Assembly (NCBI RefSeq): GCF_963678635.1
Contig: NC_087069.1
Location: forward strand, 32,203,710 to 32,267,709
Origin: Symsagittifera roscoffensis
Taxonomy: Eukaryota > Xenacoelomorpha > Acoela > Convolutidae
DNA: 64,000 nt
Direction: 5' to 3'
Shown in pieces: positions 35,341 to 47,000 of this stretch. The position numbers were made by a program, and so were the translations under genes. The stretch's first letter is position 1; every line of letters starts with the position of its first letter. The notes beneath the pieces were generated by a model, which saw only the letters and a list, made by a program, of their open reading frames with translations, did no database searches and was not told where the DNA came from.

Positions 35341-36605
35341 ATAAAAAAATTGTTTTTTATTCTGTCTTCGACTTGTGCTTAAAACAAATTTTTTGATACC
35401 GGATATAGAGTATCCTGGTAAACAAGAAGAATCTACTTTGTACTTCTTAGCAGTTTTTGTTCAAAATTCATTATTTTTACCAGATACTTGGTATCCTGGT
35501 TTCTTGCTGAAACTTAACATATCTGGGGTAGTTTGTATCAGAAAGAGCAATTTGTATTTCGTATCTTCCTTTCTTACCATGACACAAAATCTTGCAAATG
35601 GATTTTCCATGATGTCGATGATTTTGCGTATGCGCGACGAAAAACTGCAACAACATATTTAAGATTTACAAGGTTTAATGATAAAAAATTGACACGCCAA
35701 TTGTCAGTCTGTAATATGTTTTTTAAAGATTGAAGCGAGGGACAACTGAAAATTGGCTGTTTGAATAATTCGCATTCTAGAATACAAAAGAAACATTCGG
35801 GCGCATTCTCAAGAAAAAAACACCGCTTTTTGCGATGTTTAAAAACAACGTACGCAAATTTATTCAGAAAAGTTTTCCCACACATCAAGCCTTGAACTTT
35901 TATAAACTTCCCCTAATAAATTAATTAATTCTTTTGAACAGCGATAACGGCTTACAGCAAAAAGGAGGCGGAAAATTGGAATTTGATGAAAACTACAGTT
36001 GGGTAAGCAGACTTAATAAACCTTGCAGAATTTTGTCTGCTGTGTTACAATTGAACAGCTGTTTGTAACATTTGAAAAAAATGCAATATCACTAGAAATT
36101 TTTCAATTGAGATGTCCGTTTTTCTCAACTTGTTTTTGACCTCTAAATTGGGGTGATACAATACTTTTCCGTTTATCGAATTTGCTTAATTTTTTTCAAT
36201 TTCGCATTTAATAAATCATCCCAGTTACTAACGGTTTCCAAATTAAACTTTAGTATGACAGGCCAAATGAAAAATGTAGGGAGAACAAAGACTGACATTG
36301 TTAACCAGTTGGTCCTCAAAAATTTACAAAGTAAAATTAAATCCCTATGCTTTTAATTTTGAGAAATCAGTGTTATTTCAATATTTTCGACTTTTTATGA
36401 AGTATAAAACAAGACACCAAATATTTTTGTTTCCTTGACTGTTTTAAAGGGTGATAAATCAGGTTAAGAAAGCACTTCATTTTTACTTATGTTAATAATC
36501 ATTCGAGTTTGTTTGCAAAGTTTTCGATTAAGTGCAGTAATCTGCCAAAGTTTTCAGCACATCGGATTTTGATTAAGCAGGTAATGTCGTCGGCATATAA
36601 AAAAC
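35341..36605 (-). pseudogene. Degenerate LINE piece, further copy
   Basis: Same C-terminal segment (35888-35574) with more substitutions than the pieces in the duplication. It also covers the RT 3' part up to a partial junction near 36605. The hairpins at about 35400 and 35485 are kept. Confidence 0.7.
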
Positions 36606-37900
36606 TCGGCATATTTGAATGTTTTGCATTCTAAAATAGAAAATAAACATTCAGGCGCAATCTCAAGAAAAAAAAACACCGCTTTTTGCGATCTGTAAAA
36701 ACAGCGTATGCAAACTTTTTCAGAAAAATTTTCCCATACATCAAGCATTGAATTTTTATAAACTTCGCCTATTAAATTAATTAATTTTTTTGAACAGCGA
36801 TAATGGCTTACAGCAAAAAGCAAGCGGGAAATTGGAATTTGATGAAAGCTACAGTTTGGTGAGCAGAATTAAAAAACATCGCAAAATTTTGTCTGCTGTG
36901 TTACAATTGAGCGGCTGTTTGTAACATTTGAAAAAAAATGCAATATCAATAGAAATTTTTTCGAGATGTTCGTTTTTCTCATTATGTTTTCGACTTCTTT
37001 TGGGAAACTGAAGTCTGTTGGTAGCAAGTTGTTTCAATTTGAAATATCGGAAGCAACAAAATCGACAATTTAGGACGGTAAGCTTACCCCACCAACTAAA
37101 TTAGGGTGATATAATACTTTTTTCCTTTTATCGAATCTGCTCGATTTTTTCAATTTCGCATTTAATAAATCATCCCAGTTACTAACGGTTTCCAAATTAA
37201 ACTTTAGTACGACAGGCCAATTGAAAAAGTGTAGGGAGAACAAAGTCTGACATTGTTAAACACTTGGTCCTCAAAAACTTACAAAGTAAAATTAAATCCC
37301 TATTCTTTTAATTTTGAGAAATCAGTGTTATTTCAATATTTTCGACTTTTTATGAAGTATAAAACAAGACACCAAATATTTTTGTTTCCTTGACTGTTTT
37401 AAAGGGTGATAAATCAGGTTTAGAAAGCACTTCACTTTTACTTATGTTAATAATCATTCGAGTTTGTTTGCAAAAGTTTCCGATTAAGTGCAGTAATCTG
37501 CAAAAGTTTTCAACACATCGGATTTTGATTAAGCAGGTAATGTCGTCGGCATTTAAAAAACTGTTTTTTTTCTGTCTTCGACTTGTGCTTAAAATAAATT
37601 TTTTGATACCGGATTTGGAGTATCCTGGTAAACAAGAAAAATCGACTGTGTACTTTTTAGCAGTTTTTATTCAAAATTCATTACTTTTACCAGATACTTG
37701 GTATCCTGGTTTCTTGCTGAAACTTAACATAACCGGGGTAGTTTGTATCAGAAAGAGCAGTTTGTATTTCGTATCTTCCATTCTTACCAGGACACAAAAT
37801 CTGGCAAATGGATTTTCCGTGATCTCGATGATTTTGCGTATGCGCGACGAATAACTGCAACAACATATTTAAGATTTACAAGGTTTAATGATAAAAAATT
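36606..37900 (-). pseudogene. Degenerate LINE pieces, rearranged
   Basis: A truncated C-terminal segment (36606-36823) is followed by the post-RT region and then by a 3' part with hairpins (about 37612 and 37692). Near 37900 the 3' region is cut and joined to RT sequence (ACCGCAAGGAATTTG), a recombination breakpoint not seen in the other copies. Confidence 0.65.
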
Positions 37901-39180
37901 ACCGCAAGGAATTTGAAGCTGGCTGATAAAAACTTTATCTCATTTAGTGCTTTTGAGTCTAAGTACAAAAATTCAATAGCTCTAACGGAAAACAAATGGT
38001 TTAGAAAAGTCTAATTTTACTGCACATGAACCTCGGTTAGCCAACCGTTCTGAAGTAATAGCTTTTTCAACTTTATTCTCATCGAGTTAGTATCCTAAAT
38101 GTTGAAACAAGAAACTGGTTGTAAAGTACTGAGATCTCGTCTAGATAATTTCTGAACTGTTCCTGTTAGTTTTTCATTCGACCGGATACTGAGTATCCTG
38201 GTCGAAAAACTGTTTTTTGTTCGCTCTTTGACTTGTGCTCTAAAAAAAATTTTAGTACCAGTTACAGAGTATACTGGTACACAAGAAAAAAATATTTTGT
38301 ACTTCTTAGCAGTTTTAGTTCAAAACCCTGCTTTTACCAGATACTTAGTATCCTGTTTTCTTGCTGAAGTTCAACATAGCCGGGGTAGTTTGTATCATAA
38401 GGAGCGATTTGTATTTAGTTTCTTCCATTCTCCCAATGACACAAAAGTTTGCAAATGGATTTTCCATGACGTCAATGATTTTGCGTATGCGCGACGATTA
38501 ACCGCAACAACGTACTTAAGCTTTACAATGTTTGTTGATAAAAAATTGACACGCCAATTGTCAGTTTGTAATATGATTTTTGAAGCTTGAAGCGAGGGAC
38601 AACTGAAAATTAGCTGTTTGAATGTTTCGCACTCTAGAATACGAAAGAAACAATCGGGCGCATTCTCAAGAAAAAAACACCGCTTTTCGCGATTTTTAAA
38701 AACAGTGTACGCAAACTTATAGAAAAAAATTTTTCCCACTTATCAAGCATTTAACTTTTCCAAACTTCACCTGTTAAATAAATTATTTCTTTTGAACAGC
38801 GATAACGGCTTACAGCAAAAAGCATTCAGGAAAATGGAATGTGATGAAAATTTCAGTTTGGTAAGCAGAATTAATAAACATCGTGCAATATTGTCTTCTT
38901 TGTTACAATTGAACGGCTGTTTGTAACATTTGAAAAAAATGCATTATCAATAGAAATTTTTTCGAGATGTTCGTTTTTTTTCATTATGTTTTCGACTCTT
39001 TTGGGAAACTGAAGTCTGTTGGTAACAAACTGTTTCGATTTGAAATATCGGAAGCAACAAAATTGATATTTTAGGACTGTAAAATTTGAGTTGTAGGCGT
39101 GGTAAGCCTACCCCATCATCTAAATTAGGCTGATATAATACTTTTTTCCTTTTATCGAGTCTGCTCGATTTATAAGACCA
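37901..39180 (-). pseudogene. Degenerate LINE pieces, last copy
   Basis: A short RT fragment (37901-38080, with a deletion inside motif A flanks) abuts the 3' end motif CTCATCGAG. The C-terminal segment at 38739-38395 and a post-RT remnant up to about 39180 follow. Confidence 0.7.
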
Positions 39181-39289
39181 GTGTGTCAGCTTTTTTTCTT
39201 GTTCTTCGTTTTGTACTTCAACTTCTAACTTTGCTCTTTCTGTATAATAATACTGACCCGGTTCTGTTACGAAACAAGTTTCACGTTTT

Positions 39290-39410
39290 ATGTCCTTCTT
39301 TTCTTTTTTTTACATATGTAATCAGACGGTCAAAAGTATCATAGTAATCGAGGTTACAGTCAGGAGTCCCTTCATCAGGTATTCCAGTCAAAATCCTTGG
39401 AATTTTCTAG
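39290..39410 (-). pseudogene. Gag-like remnant, second copy
   Basis: On the minus strand it encodes ILTGIPDEGTPDCNLDYYD followed by FDRLIT, nearly the same as part of 43310-43730. It sits just beyond the 3' end of the decayed RT-endonuclease element, whereas its relative lies beyond the 5' end. Confidence 0.6.
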
Positions 39411-39539
39411 TTATAGAAATGATGGTGATAAACGAAGATGACAAATGTTGGTGTTCTTACAATTAAAATTGATGCGCGTTACGTTTTCTTCAATAAGAAC
39501 ACGCAACTAAGGTACGAGAAAAAAGAATATACAAGTGTT

Positions 39540-42190
39540 AAAAATAGAAAAAAGTTCGTCGAAAATTATTTTTATCATTTATTGTTCCGAGTACGCAAGC
39601 GGCGTTCGAAATCTGTGTTGCTAGGGGGCTTCTCTCTTTTAAAAAGCTTCCTGCTGTGGGTTCCTCAGTGCATATGCACAGGTTCTTACAAACCTTGCTC
39701 AAAAAAAATTTCTGTGCTTTGGCCGGTCGCGCCCTGAATCTCACAAGCGGTTGAAAAAGATATCCATCATCTACAAGATCTTGATACTTGTCATTTTTCG
39801 GTCTTCCGCTTCAGCGACAGCCGTACCGGAGTTACAAACAGACCCGGCACTAATTCTACTAGGAGCTAAGGAGTCTACTACCGTCACATCCCACAAAAGC
39901 TGCTTACCAGCAGCCCATGGAACGAGCGTCAAACCGTCTGGTCGCTTCTGATCGGTCCTGTAGAAGTATCGTGGTTCTAAAAGAGACGGAATGTGAGTAG
40001 TAGATAAACTTTGCTTTATAAGGGCATGCAGTTTTGAATGCCTAAAGAATCTCCCTGCACTTTTGAGGCAAGAAAAATCGTGCCAACTATCTTCGGTAAC
40101 GTCTTTTCCGCACACGCATTTAAGCTGTTCGCACATTTTTCAGCCTATTCGAAGTCCTATCGTAATTCTGAGTTGTTGGTTTGATAGTTTCAACCTTGAA
40201 TTTTTACACGGGATGACGTTCAACCATTGGGAGCCAAATCTATCTTGGAACGCGTTGAATATTTTTACATCTGTTGGTTTCAGTCCTAAAATTTAGCCCG
40301 GTCTTTTTTGGATTTGATTTTCCGGAGCCATTTCAATTTTTCCAATTTCAAACCATCGTTTAAGTGCATCATCATAGGTTCCATCTAGATGCTCCAAACC
40401 AAATATGTTGCTTAAGGCATTTTCGCTCCTACTATTGAGGCTAAGAAAGCGGGTAAAGCTAGTAGACGAGCGGAAGAAACGCCCAAGCCACTTTTGGCTG
40501 CCGAGCAAACTGCTTGTGAAAACGGGTTAAATTTTCACATTAGCGACCTTGCATAACGAATTTCTTAGTAATATCTCGTAGCGATCCAAAAAATCATTTT
40601 GCAAAAAACAAGGGCTCGTACGCAAAAATTATAGGAGTTTTGATAGGTTAAAGCAATTTTTAAGAACCATAATGGGCGTCTAGTTTGTCAAGGACATCCG
40701 AAATTTTTTCAAGCTTCTTAATTTCTTCGTCAATCATTTCTTCTCGACAAACTTCGCCGATTGAAGATCCTAAAATGAGGAGTTCTTTTTTTGTTTTTAT
40801 TTTTTATTTTGGGGCATATTTTTCGAAATTGTGTTGAAGTTGAATTATACTGTGTACTCGTAGTCACTCTCAGAAACAAAGTTTGCTTTTCTCTGTGTTC
40901 AAGCTCAGGCCGTGAATTTTGTCTGATTTCAGAATGCTTTGAAGGTCCCGTATAACTATTTTTCGTCGTCGGCTAAATTTCCATCATCTAAATACCAGAT
41001 GTTAATTTTCGACTCCAACTGTTTGACTAGTGTCTGAATTGTTTCCGCAAAAAGGGATGGGGTTTCAGGATCACCTCGCTGAGTTCCGTCTTCTGATAAT
41101 ATGACAGAGCTTAGGTAAAAAAAGTTAACTAAGTTTTTTATGCATGCAATGGGTGTGATTATACAATTCGGGGCCAATTGAAAAAACATGATTCAGCATC
41201 ATATCTGTATTTAAAAAGATAAAGGCATTCCGAAAAACTAATTTTAAAAGAACAGTGCGTTCTGGATTGTCGTTGCGTTCAATTAGGTTTCGAAACGAGT
41301 GTGCAGCTAATTCTGCTCCTCTTTTGGTACCGCATCCTACCTGTACGTTTGCGAAAAAAATTTGTCGCTCGGAGAGGGCCTTGCTTCCAGCGCATTTAGA
41401 CGCAATAAATCTCAGCGTGTTACCTATGGCAATCGGTCTCAACCCTCCGTCTATATTTATTAAGTCCTGCACTTGAAGAAGTTTAAGTCCTGCACTGCCA
41501 TTCGACTCACTAACAAGATCTTTAAAAATTTAAGGAACTATTTTGTCAGGACCTGCTGCTGATCCGTTCGGAAAGGATTGATCCGTTGTATAGGTCAAAT
41601 TCGGATACGAAAAAAACTATCTATATTTTCTGGACTTGGAGCTGCAAATTTGGCTCGCTGAAGGTGCTTAGACAACAACTTTTGATAATTATCAGTTGAA
41701 AAAGGAGCAATTTTGTAAAGCGAAGCAGCAAGCCTTATCTCTCCCTTTATATTTCCTTCATCGAGCTTACTACTTATTAGCTTTATTCTGCGCCCAAGGT
41801 CACTCAAAGGCGGGCTTGAAACTTGGGGATGGGGTTTTAGAAGTGACACTTCATTTGCTCGAAATTTTTTATATATCAAAGAGCTCATGCTTGTGATCTG
41901 TTTGCATCCACTTCTTGTCGGTTGATCCACAAAAAACAAGGACGACCTTGAAAAAATTAGCCGTTTTGTAACATCTTCTACATAGTAGAAGATAACATTT
42001 TTTGTCCGACAGACTTTACGCCAAGGGAACACGCGAGTCTTTTGGTACTCTCTTGAATACTCGGACAACTAAAGGGCTGTATTGACATAATTGTCTAGCA
42101 ATAAATCATTACCTAATGTTGCTTTATTAACAGATTTTACATCAACGCATAAAGGACCTTGAAACCATTTTGATTTTCTTAGAAATGCTA
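39540..42190 (-). pseudogene. Decayed retroelement: RT plus R2-type restriction-like endonuclease
   Basis: Read on the minus strand, blocks occur in protein order: an N-terminal region (42068-41595, with ISSKLDEGNIKGEIRL); an RT with GGLRPIAIGNTLR, KLVFRNAF (motif A, catalytic Asp replaced by Val), QRGDPETPSLF (motif B) and WYLDDGNL (motif C, 40983-40994); a linker with LKLSNQQLRITIGLRIG; then the endonuclease: CVCGK...H...C zinc knuckle, RFFRHSKLHALI, RPDGLTLVPW and LLWDVTVVD; and a tail EPTAGSFLKER...NAACVLGT. In-frame stops and frameshifts divide it into at least five frames, so it is inactive. The family is widespread in invertebrate genomes and resembles R2-like non-LTR elements. Confidence 0.8.
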
Positions 42191-42483
42191 AGAGAAATAT
42201 TTACACAACTGATATGATACCAGCTAGAACAACAATCACATCCAATCCAAATTATTAGTCCTAAATGTTATAAGTAATCTTTTTTTGTACACTCTTTGTT
42301 GTTTTTCGTCATCTTGACGCAGCATAAAAGTAAAAAAAGGATTTTGACTGGACTTTAGGGGACTGAACTAACCCATGATAAGCGGTTAGTGGGAATTTTA
42401 TAAATAAAATAACCAAAAGACAATTAAATTAACTTAATTTTTAGAATCGAACTACAAAAATCAAAAACAAGGAACAATCTTAC
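42191..42483. other. Unassigned stretch between the retroelement and gene 3
   Basis: No ORF or repeat seen. If gene 3 is real, this is the start of its next intron, into which the retroelement would have been inserted. Confidence 0.4.
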
Positions 42484-42570
42484 CCGAGCTCACTAGGTCC
42501 AGCGTTGCACCATCAGACTCTTCAAACCCTCGCCACAGAAAGCCACTCGACAGACCTGTCTCTAAAATCT
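42484..42570 (-). CDS. Gene 3, downstream exon
   Basis: On the minus strand an acceptor (CCCTCTGAG) precedes 87 open bases that end at the donor CTCGG/GTAAGA, phase 1 to phase 1. The peptide reads ILETGLSSGFLWRGFEESDG, then ATLDLVSS. It is a clear G+C island in AT-rich DNA, like the gene 1 exons. Its start phase matches the exon at 42671-42951, giving a 100-bp intron. No family recognised. The next exon towards lower coordinates was not found; the region is occupied by retroelement remains. Confidence 0.5.
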
Positions 42571-42670
42571 CTCAGAGGGCATTGCATAAACAAGCAAAAA
42601 CATCAAACATAACAAATCTATTTAATAAATTATCACAAAAATTAGGCTAAACGTTTCTATTTGGTCTCAC

Positions 42671-42951
42671 GTTTGATTATTGGGCTATGAATTATGTCTT
42701 CCGGTTTTTGGAGAAGAAATTTTGCCTCGATATCGTTGCATACATAAGTCAAATTCGACAATTTGATTTTGGCTAGTTTGGGGTAAATGTTCTTGGGTCT
42801 ATGAGACCTTATAAAACATCCCATGAGAAATACCATCCTGTTAAATAGAATGATTCCTTCGCTTTCGATGCTGGTTATAAAAAATTCTGTTTGATATTCC
42901 CGGTTGGGCAATTGACGAATCGGTTTTTCTAACCAAAATTTGAAAGAACAT
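42671..42951 (-). CDS. Gene 3, upstream exon
   Basis: Minus-strand exon bounded by the acceptor CGCTCTTAG and the donor AAAC/GTGAGA. It is 281 bases long, entering in phase 2 and leaving in phase 1. The peptide includes FWLEKPIRQLPNREYQ, then a hydrophobic stretch (IILFNRMVFLMGCFI) that could be a short membrane segment or a buried strand-helix, and NIYPKLAKIKLSNLTYV. Read without splicing, the frame would stop 12 bases after the donor. Composition is AT-richer than the partner exon. It may alternatively be an ORF fragment of an unrecognised mobile element. The 5' exons were not found. Confidence 0.45.
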
Positions 42952-43309
42952 CTAAGAGCGTTATTTTAAGCTAATAAAAATTTTCGCAGCTAAATAGCAG
43001 AAAAAAATATCGTCTGTTCCTTAAAGCGTTTTGAACATGTAGCTTTGATCGTAATGTAACGTTTTTAAAGCATTATTGCTTTTAGCCTGGCATCAAGTTG
43101 CTATAACTCTAGAAAAAATTATGCCGCGCTGTGCTAGAGTGGGCTGCATGCGATTGCTCACCTATCAAGTTATTTCTTTTTTTTTCAGTCCGTCGAATAT
43201 TTTAAAAACTTTGGGACGTCAAAAAAATTCGGGACGCTCATTTATAATTGTCTAAAAAACCGCTCAAACCGCTCAAATCTTGCTTCAAATTAGGTGAAAA
43301 ATCTCGACT

Positions 43310-43730
43310 CGGGTTGCTTTATGGGGAGCAATAACTGTCAGTGTTTGCAGTTTGCGGATATCTTTTGTCAGAGTTTTTTTTTCCAAATATGGTCGTAATC
43401 AGAAGGCCAAAAGTATCATAGTAACCAAGGTTACAGTCAGGAGTCCCTTCATCACGTATTCCAGTCAAAATTTTGAGATTGTCATCTGTTGCATTGTTGT
43501 GGGGAATTGTATCAGTATATCGGAAACACAACTTCGATATACCTGCGCCAAATTTTCTGTTGACCTGACAATTTCTTTCGTTAATGGGGGATTATTTTGA
43601 TTATTTGGTTTTGTTTTATTTCTTCCGTCGATTTGTTTGCTGTTAACGCATTTCTGAATTTTGTCTCCGTTTCAATCAGCAGTTCATGATTTATTGTTTG
43701 CTGAGATTCCGTCAGTTGTTGTTGACTCAT
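43310..43730 (-). pseudogene. Decayed Gag-like ORF
   Basis: A minus-strand frame opens with ATG at 43730 (MSQQQLTESQQTINHELL), a Gln/Glu-rich, coiled-coil-like start. After a frameshift near 43590 it continues with NCQVNRKFG...LCFRYTD, which looks like a CCHC zinc knuckle that has lost two ligands, and then TPDCNLGYYDTFGLLIT, ending at a stop near 43320. Small size, the Gln-rich start and the possible knuckle suggest a retroelement Gag. A related fragment lies at 39290-39410. The parent element is unknown. Confidence 0.5.
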
Positions 43731-44060
43731 GACTTGGTTTTACTCGTGAGGGTGGGCGAAAAAAGCCTTCACCCGATATACTTGGAAAAAAATTAGATTT
43801 TTTTCTCTTTCAAGATGCAGAAATCAGAAGGCGAAAAGATCAACTATTTTTCACGTGTGTATTTTTTCAAACCTTTCAAAAATCAAACTTAATATTTTTT
43901 GAAGTTTTCTATTAACTTCAGTTCAATTCAAGCATGTGTGGCATTTGCATGATAATTCGCAAAATTTGGGAATTTGAAGAAGGTAACTGCCCATTTGATT
44001 CACAGACTTGACATTCAATTAGACTCGAATAATGTTTAAATAAAACAATAGATTTAACCA
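43731..44060. other. Region upstream of gene 2
   Basis: No ORF of note. It would hold the promoter and 5' untranslated region of gene 2 if the ATG at 44061 is the true start. No clear TATA box or other element is seen. Confidence 0.4.
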
Positions 44061-47000
44061 ATGATCCGAAACACTCAGAAGATGTTTGACTCGCCTTTGG
44101 CCATCGAAGTTGGGCTTCTAAAACTAGAGCGCCCAAAGATGTCGAAACTCAAAGATGATAAAAGCTTGTATGATTATTTGATTGTTAAAGTATCTTCGGA
44201 GCTTAAAGCGAAACAACTTCTCTTCAAAATTTTCTGTTGGTCTAGAGCTGTTGCCAAAAATCTAGACTATCGTTTGGTAATGGTTAAATATGGTGGCCTG
44301 AAGGTGGCATCCGAAATTGAGCTAAGTTCGAAGCTCTTCAAAGTAGACGATAAAGTTAAATTTGTAGTCCCACCGATATCTTCCAAAAATAAGGTTTACT
44401 TAGACGCTGCACGTAATTTAGCGGCGTCTTGTGAAAAACCTGGAAGAAATGACTCCGATGCTGAACGAACAATTCATATCCAAAGCGATACTAGCAATGC
44501 TAGTAGAACTAGGACAGCAGATCTTGATAAGGATTTTCTGCAATCAGCCATGAAACAATTACTTTGGGAAAAGTTTATTTCGAGTTTGGATAACCAGAAA
44601 ATTGAAAAAGAACCTTGTGTTAACAATATTGATTCCGAAAATTCAGTGCAATGCCGTGATCAGTACGACTTCGGTGATTTAATCGGAGTTTCTTCAATTG
44701 AAAACAGCGAAGTAAATATTGAAAGTTCGAAAGTTTTTTATCCAGAAACTGCATCTCAACCTTGCAGTCCCCATTCTGGAGCTAGCTCGTCAACTTTATC
44801 AGTTGATGAAAATTCAAACAACAGTGTAGCGACAACTTGTCGACGAAAGTTGATTAATTTTGAAAAAATCCGTACCAGGAATCAAGGCAGAGTTGAAGAC
44901 CCTCATATTCCTGAAAACGTACCTATCGCTGAGCTTGCCGATGACTCAGGAATTGAAATATCGTCTCAATGCGGCAACGTTTTTTGTAACATGGGCTGTG
45001 TTTGTGATACACTATTAACTGTTTTTGCTCGTGATGACAGCTGTGGTCTAAGTGAATGTGTATTTCATTGTTCTTGCACGCCTGTTTTTCTCAGTAGTGG
45101 TGGTGTTTCATCAGATGAAGCACCCGTTGTCGCATTTGTCGCTCAAAGACCGAAGAGAAATGTTCGTCCACCTTCTAAAATTCGCGATTTTGCAGTCGTA
45201 ACAAATTTCAATAAACGACCAGGACCTCTATTGAACCATGAAGTAACAATCAAAAAGAAGCGAATGTCGCTGCTAGATCACGAGAAACTTACAGGCGACG
45301 GCAGTGATACTCCGGATGTTCTTCGTATGAAAAATAATTTACAGAAAATAATTGCTAAGAAAGATGCCGCATCCAAAAGAGAGCCCTTGTTTTCGAATTC
45401 TATCTTGCCAGCAAAAGAAGAGAAACGAGTCAAAACTACCTCTAAAGCGGAAAAAACTAATGCGAAAATGGAAGAAACTGAGCCTGGAAAAAAGTTAAAT
45501 GCGAAAATAAACAACGTTAAAAAGCAACCGAAGAATAGTGCGAAGAAAATCGACAAAGTTATCGAAACTTCCAACAGCCATTTACAAAATTGGTTGATTC
45601 GAAGACAGCTGTCCGACAAAAGTGGCATTGTTGCGTCGAAACGAATAAAAGCTCAGAAAATACTCGCTCAGGCTTCGCCGTTCGTTACCCCTGTTAAAAA
45701 TCAGCCAATCTCCAATGATCAGACCAAAAAGTCTCCCAGTAAAGCAAGACAAAGTCTCAGATTTGAGAATAAAAGACAAGGAATTCGAAATGACCGATCA
45801 ACTGCTATTCTACGATCAAATAAAGCTGTCGCAAAACAACCGTTCAAGGGTACTAAAAAGCGTCCCGGAAAAACCAAAACCCGAAGTACCACAAAGCCGA
45901 AAATGACTCCTCAGACCAAGGAGACGTCTGAACTGAAAGTAGCACAACCTCTAAAGCGTCGAAAAATCGAGAAAATGGTGAAAAATTTATCAGATGAGGA
46001 AGATCATGTCGACTTATTTTTGGACGCTTCTGACGAAGAAGACGATAACCTGCCTTTACTTTATAGCAAAACTCTCTCGCAGTTTTCATCAAGCAGCATG
46101 CCATCAGAAGATGATAGTGTTATTAAACGTCCAGAAAATGAAAACGAATTTCTCGATAAAAAATTGAGTGCTTCTGCAGCGCCTGAAGTTAAAGCTGTTG
46201 ATAAAAGACCACGTGAAAGCTCGAAATCAGAAGAATCGTCGAACTTCCGTTCGGATCATTTCTGTGATAAATTACATAATATGGCGATGCGATCCGACAG
46301 CTTAGTCAAAGCTCCCGAAACGTTTATAAAACCCACAGCAAATCAAACTTCACAGTTTGCGGAAATATGTACAAATTCAAGAAGCACGATAGAAAGTAAA
46401 AATTTGAACGAATACAGTGAAAATCCGATTAGAAATGACGGTATTAATTTTCCAAATGAGGAAACAGTAAGCGACAGTTTCGAGAAAAAGTACCCTTTCA
46501 TGGCAAGAGCCCCCCCGCAGACAACGGAAGAACGAATGAAATGCGCTCGTGTTGATTCGACTAATTTTCTTCTCACCTGTGCTAGATGCAGACCTGTGAG
46601 CGAGCGCTATTTTATGAAGAACGCCATTCGAGCTCAACAAAATGAAATTTTGATGAAGTGGCGTGAGAAAGTTACCGATAATAATGCTAATGCTTCTATG
46701 AACTGCGTGTTAGATTCTGACAGCGAGTCGAATCCAGGTGATACTTTGGGCCAGTTTGACTCTTTGAGCGAAGAGTCTAAAAGCTCGCTTGCCGAGTTCA
46801 AGTCCACGTATGTTTATCTAAACGGAAACCGAGTCGAAATTTTTAGCAATTGCAACTGGAGTTCGAAAAAACTGAAAATTTACGAAACGGTTTTGAAACA
46901 AATGGATGACCCCAAATTACACAAATGTCGCTTTGGTGTGTTTTGGGTCGAAATAGTGGATAATTTGCAGAAAGGCAGACGCGGGAAATTGAGACACGAT

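Larger units (their letters stand above)
29699..35490. repeat. 5.8-kb tandem duplication, copy 2
   Basis: Follows copy 1 directly; the junction joins CAGATACTTTT to ACCCGTTCGTTCGC. Content and order equal those of copy 1. After about 35490 the sequence continues into further LINE pieces that are not preceded by a copia remnant. Confidence 0.85.
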
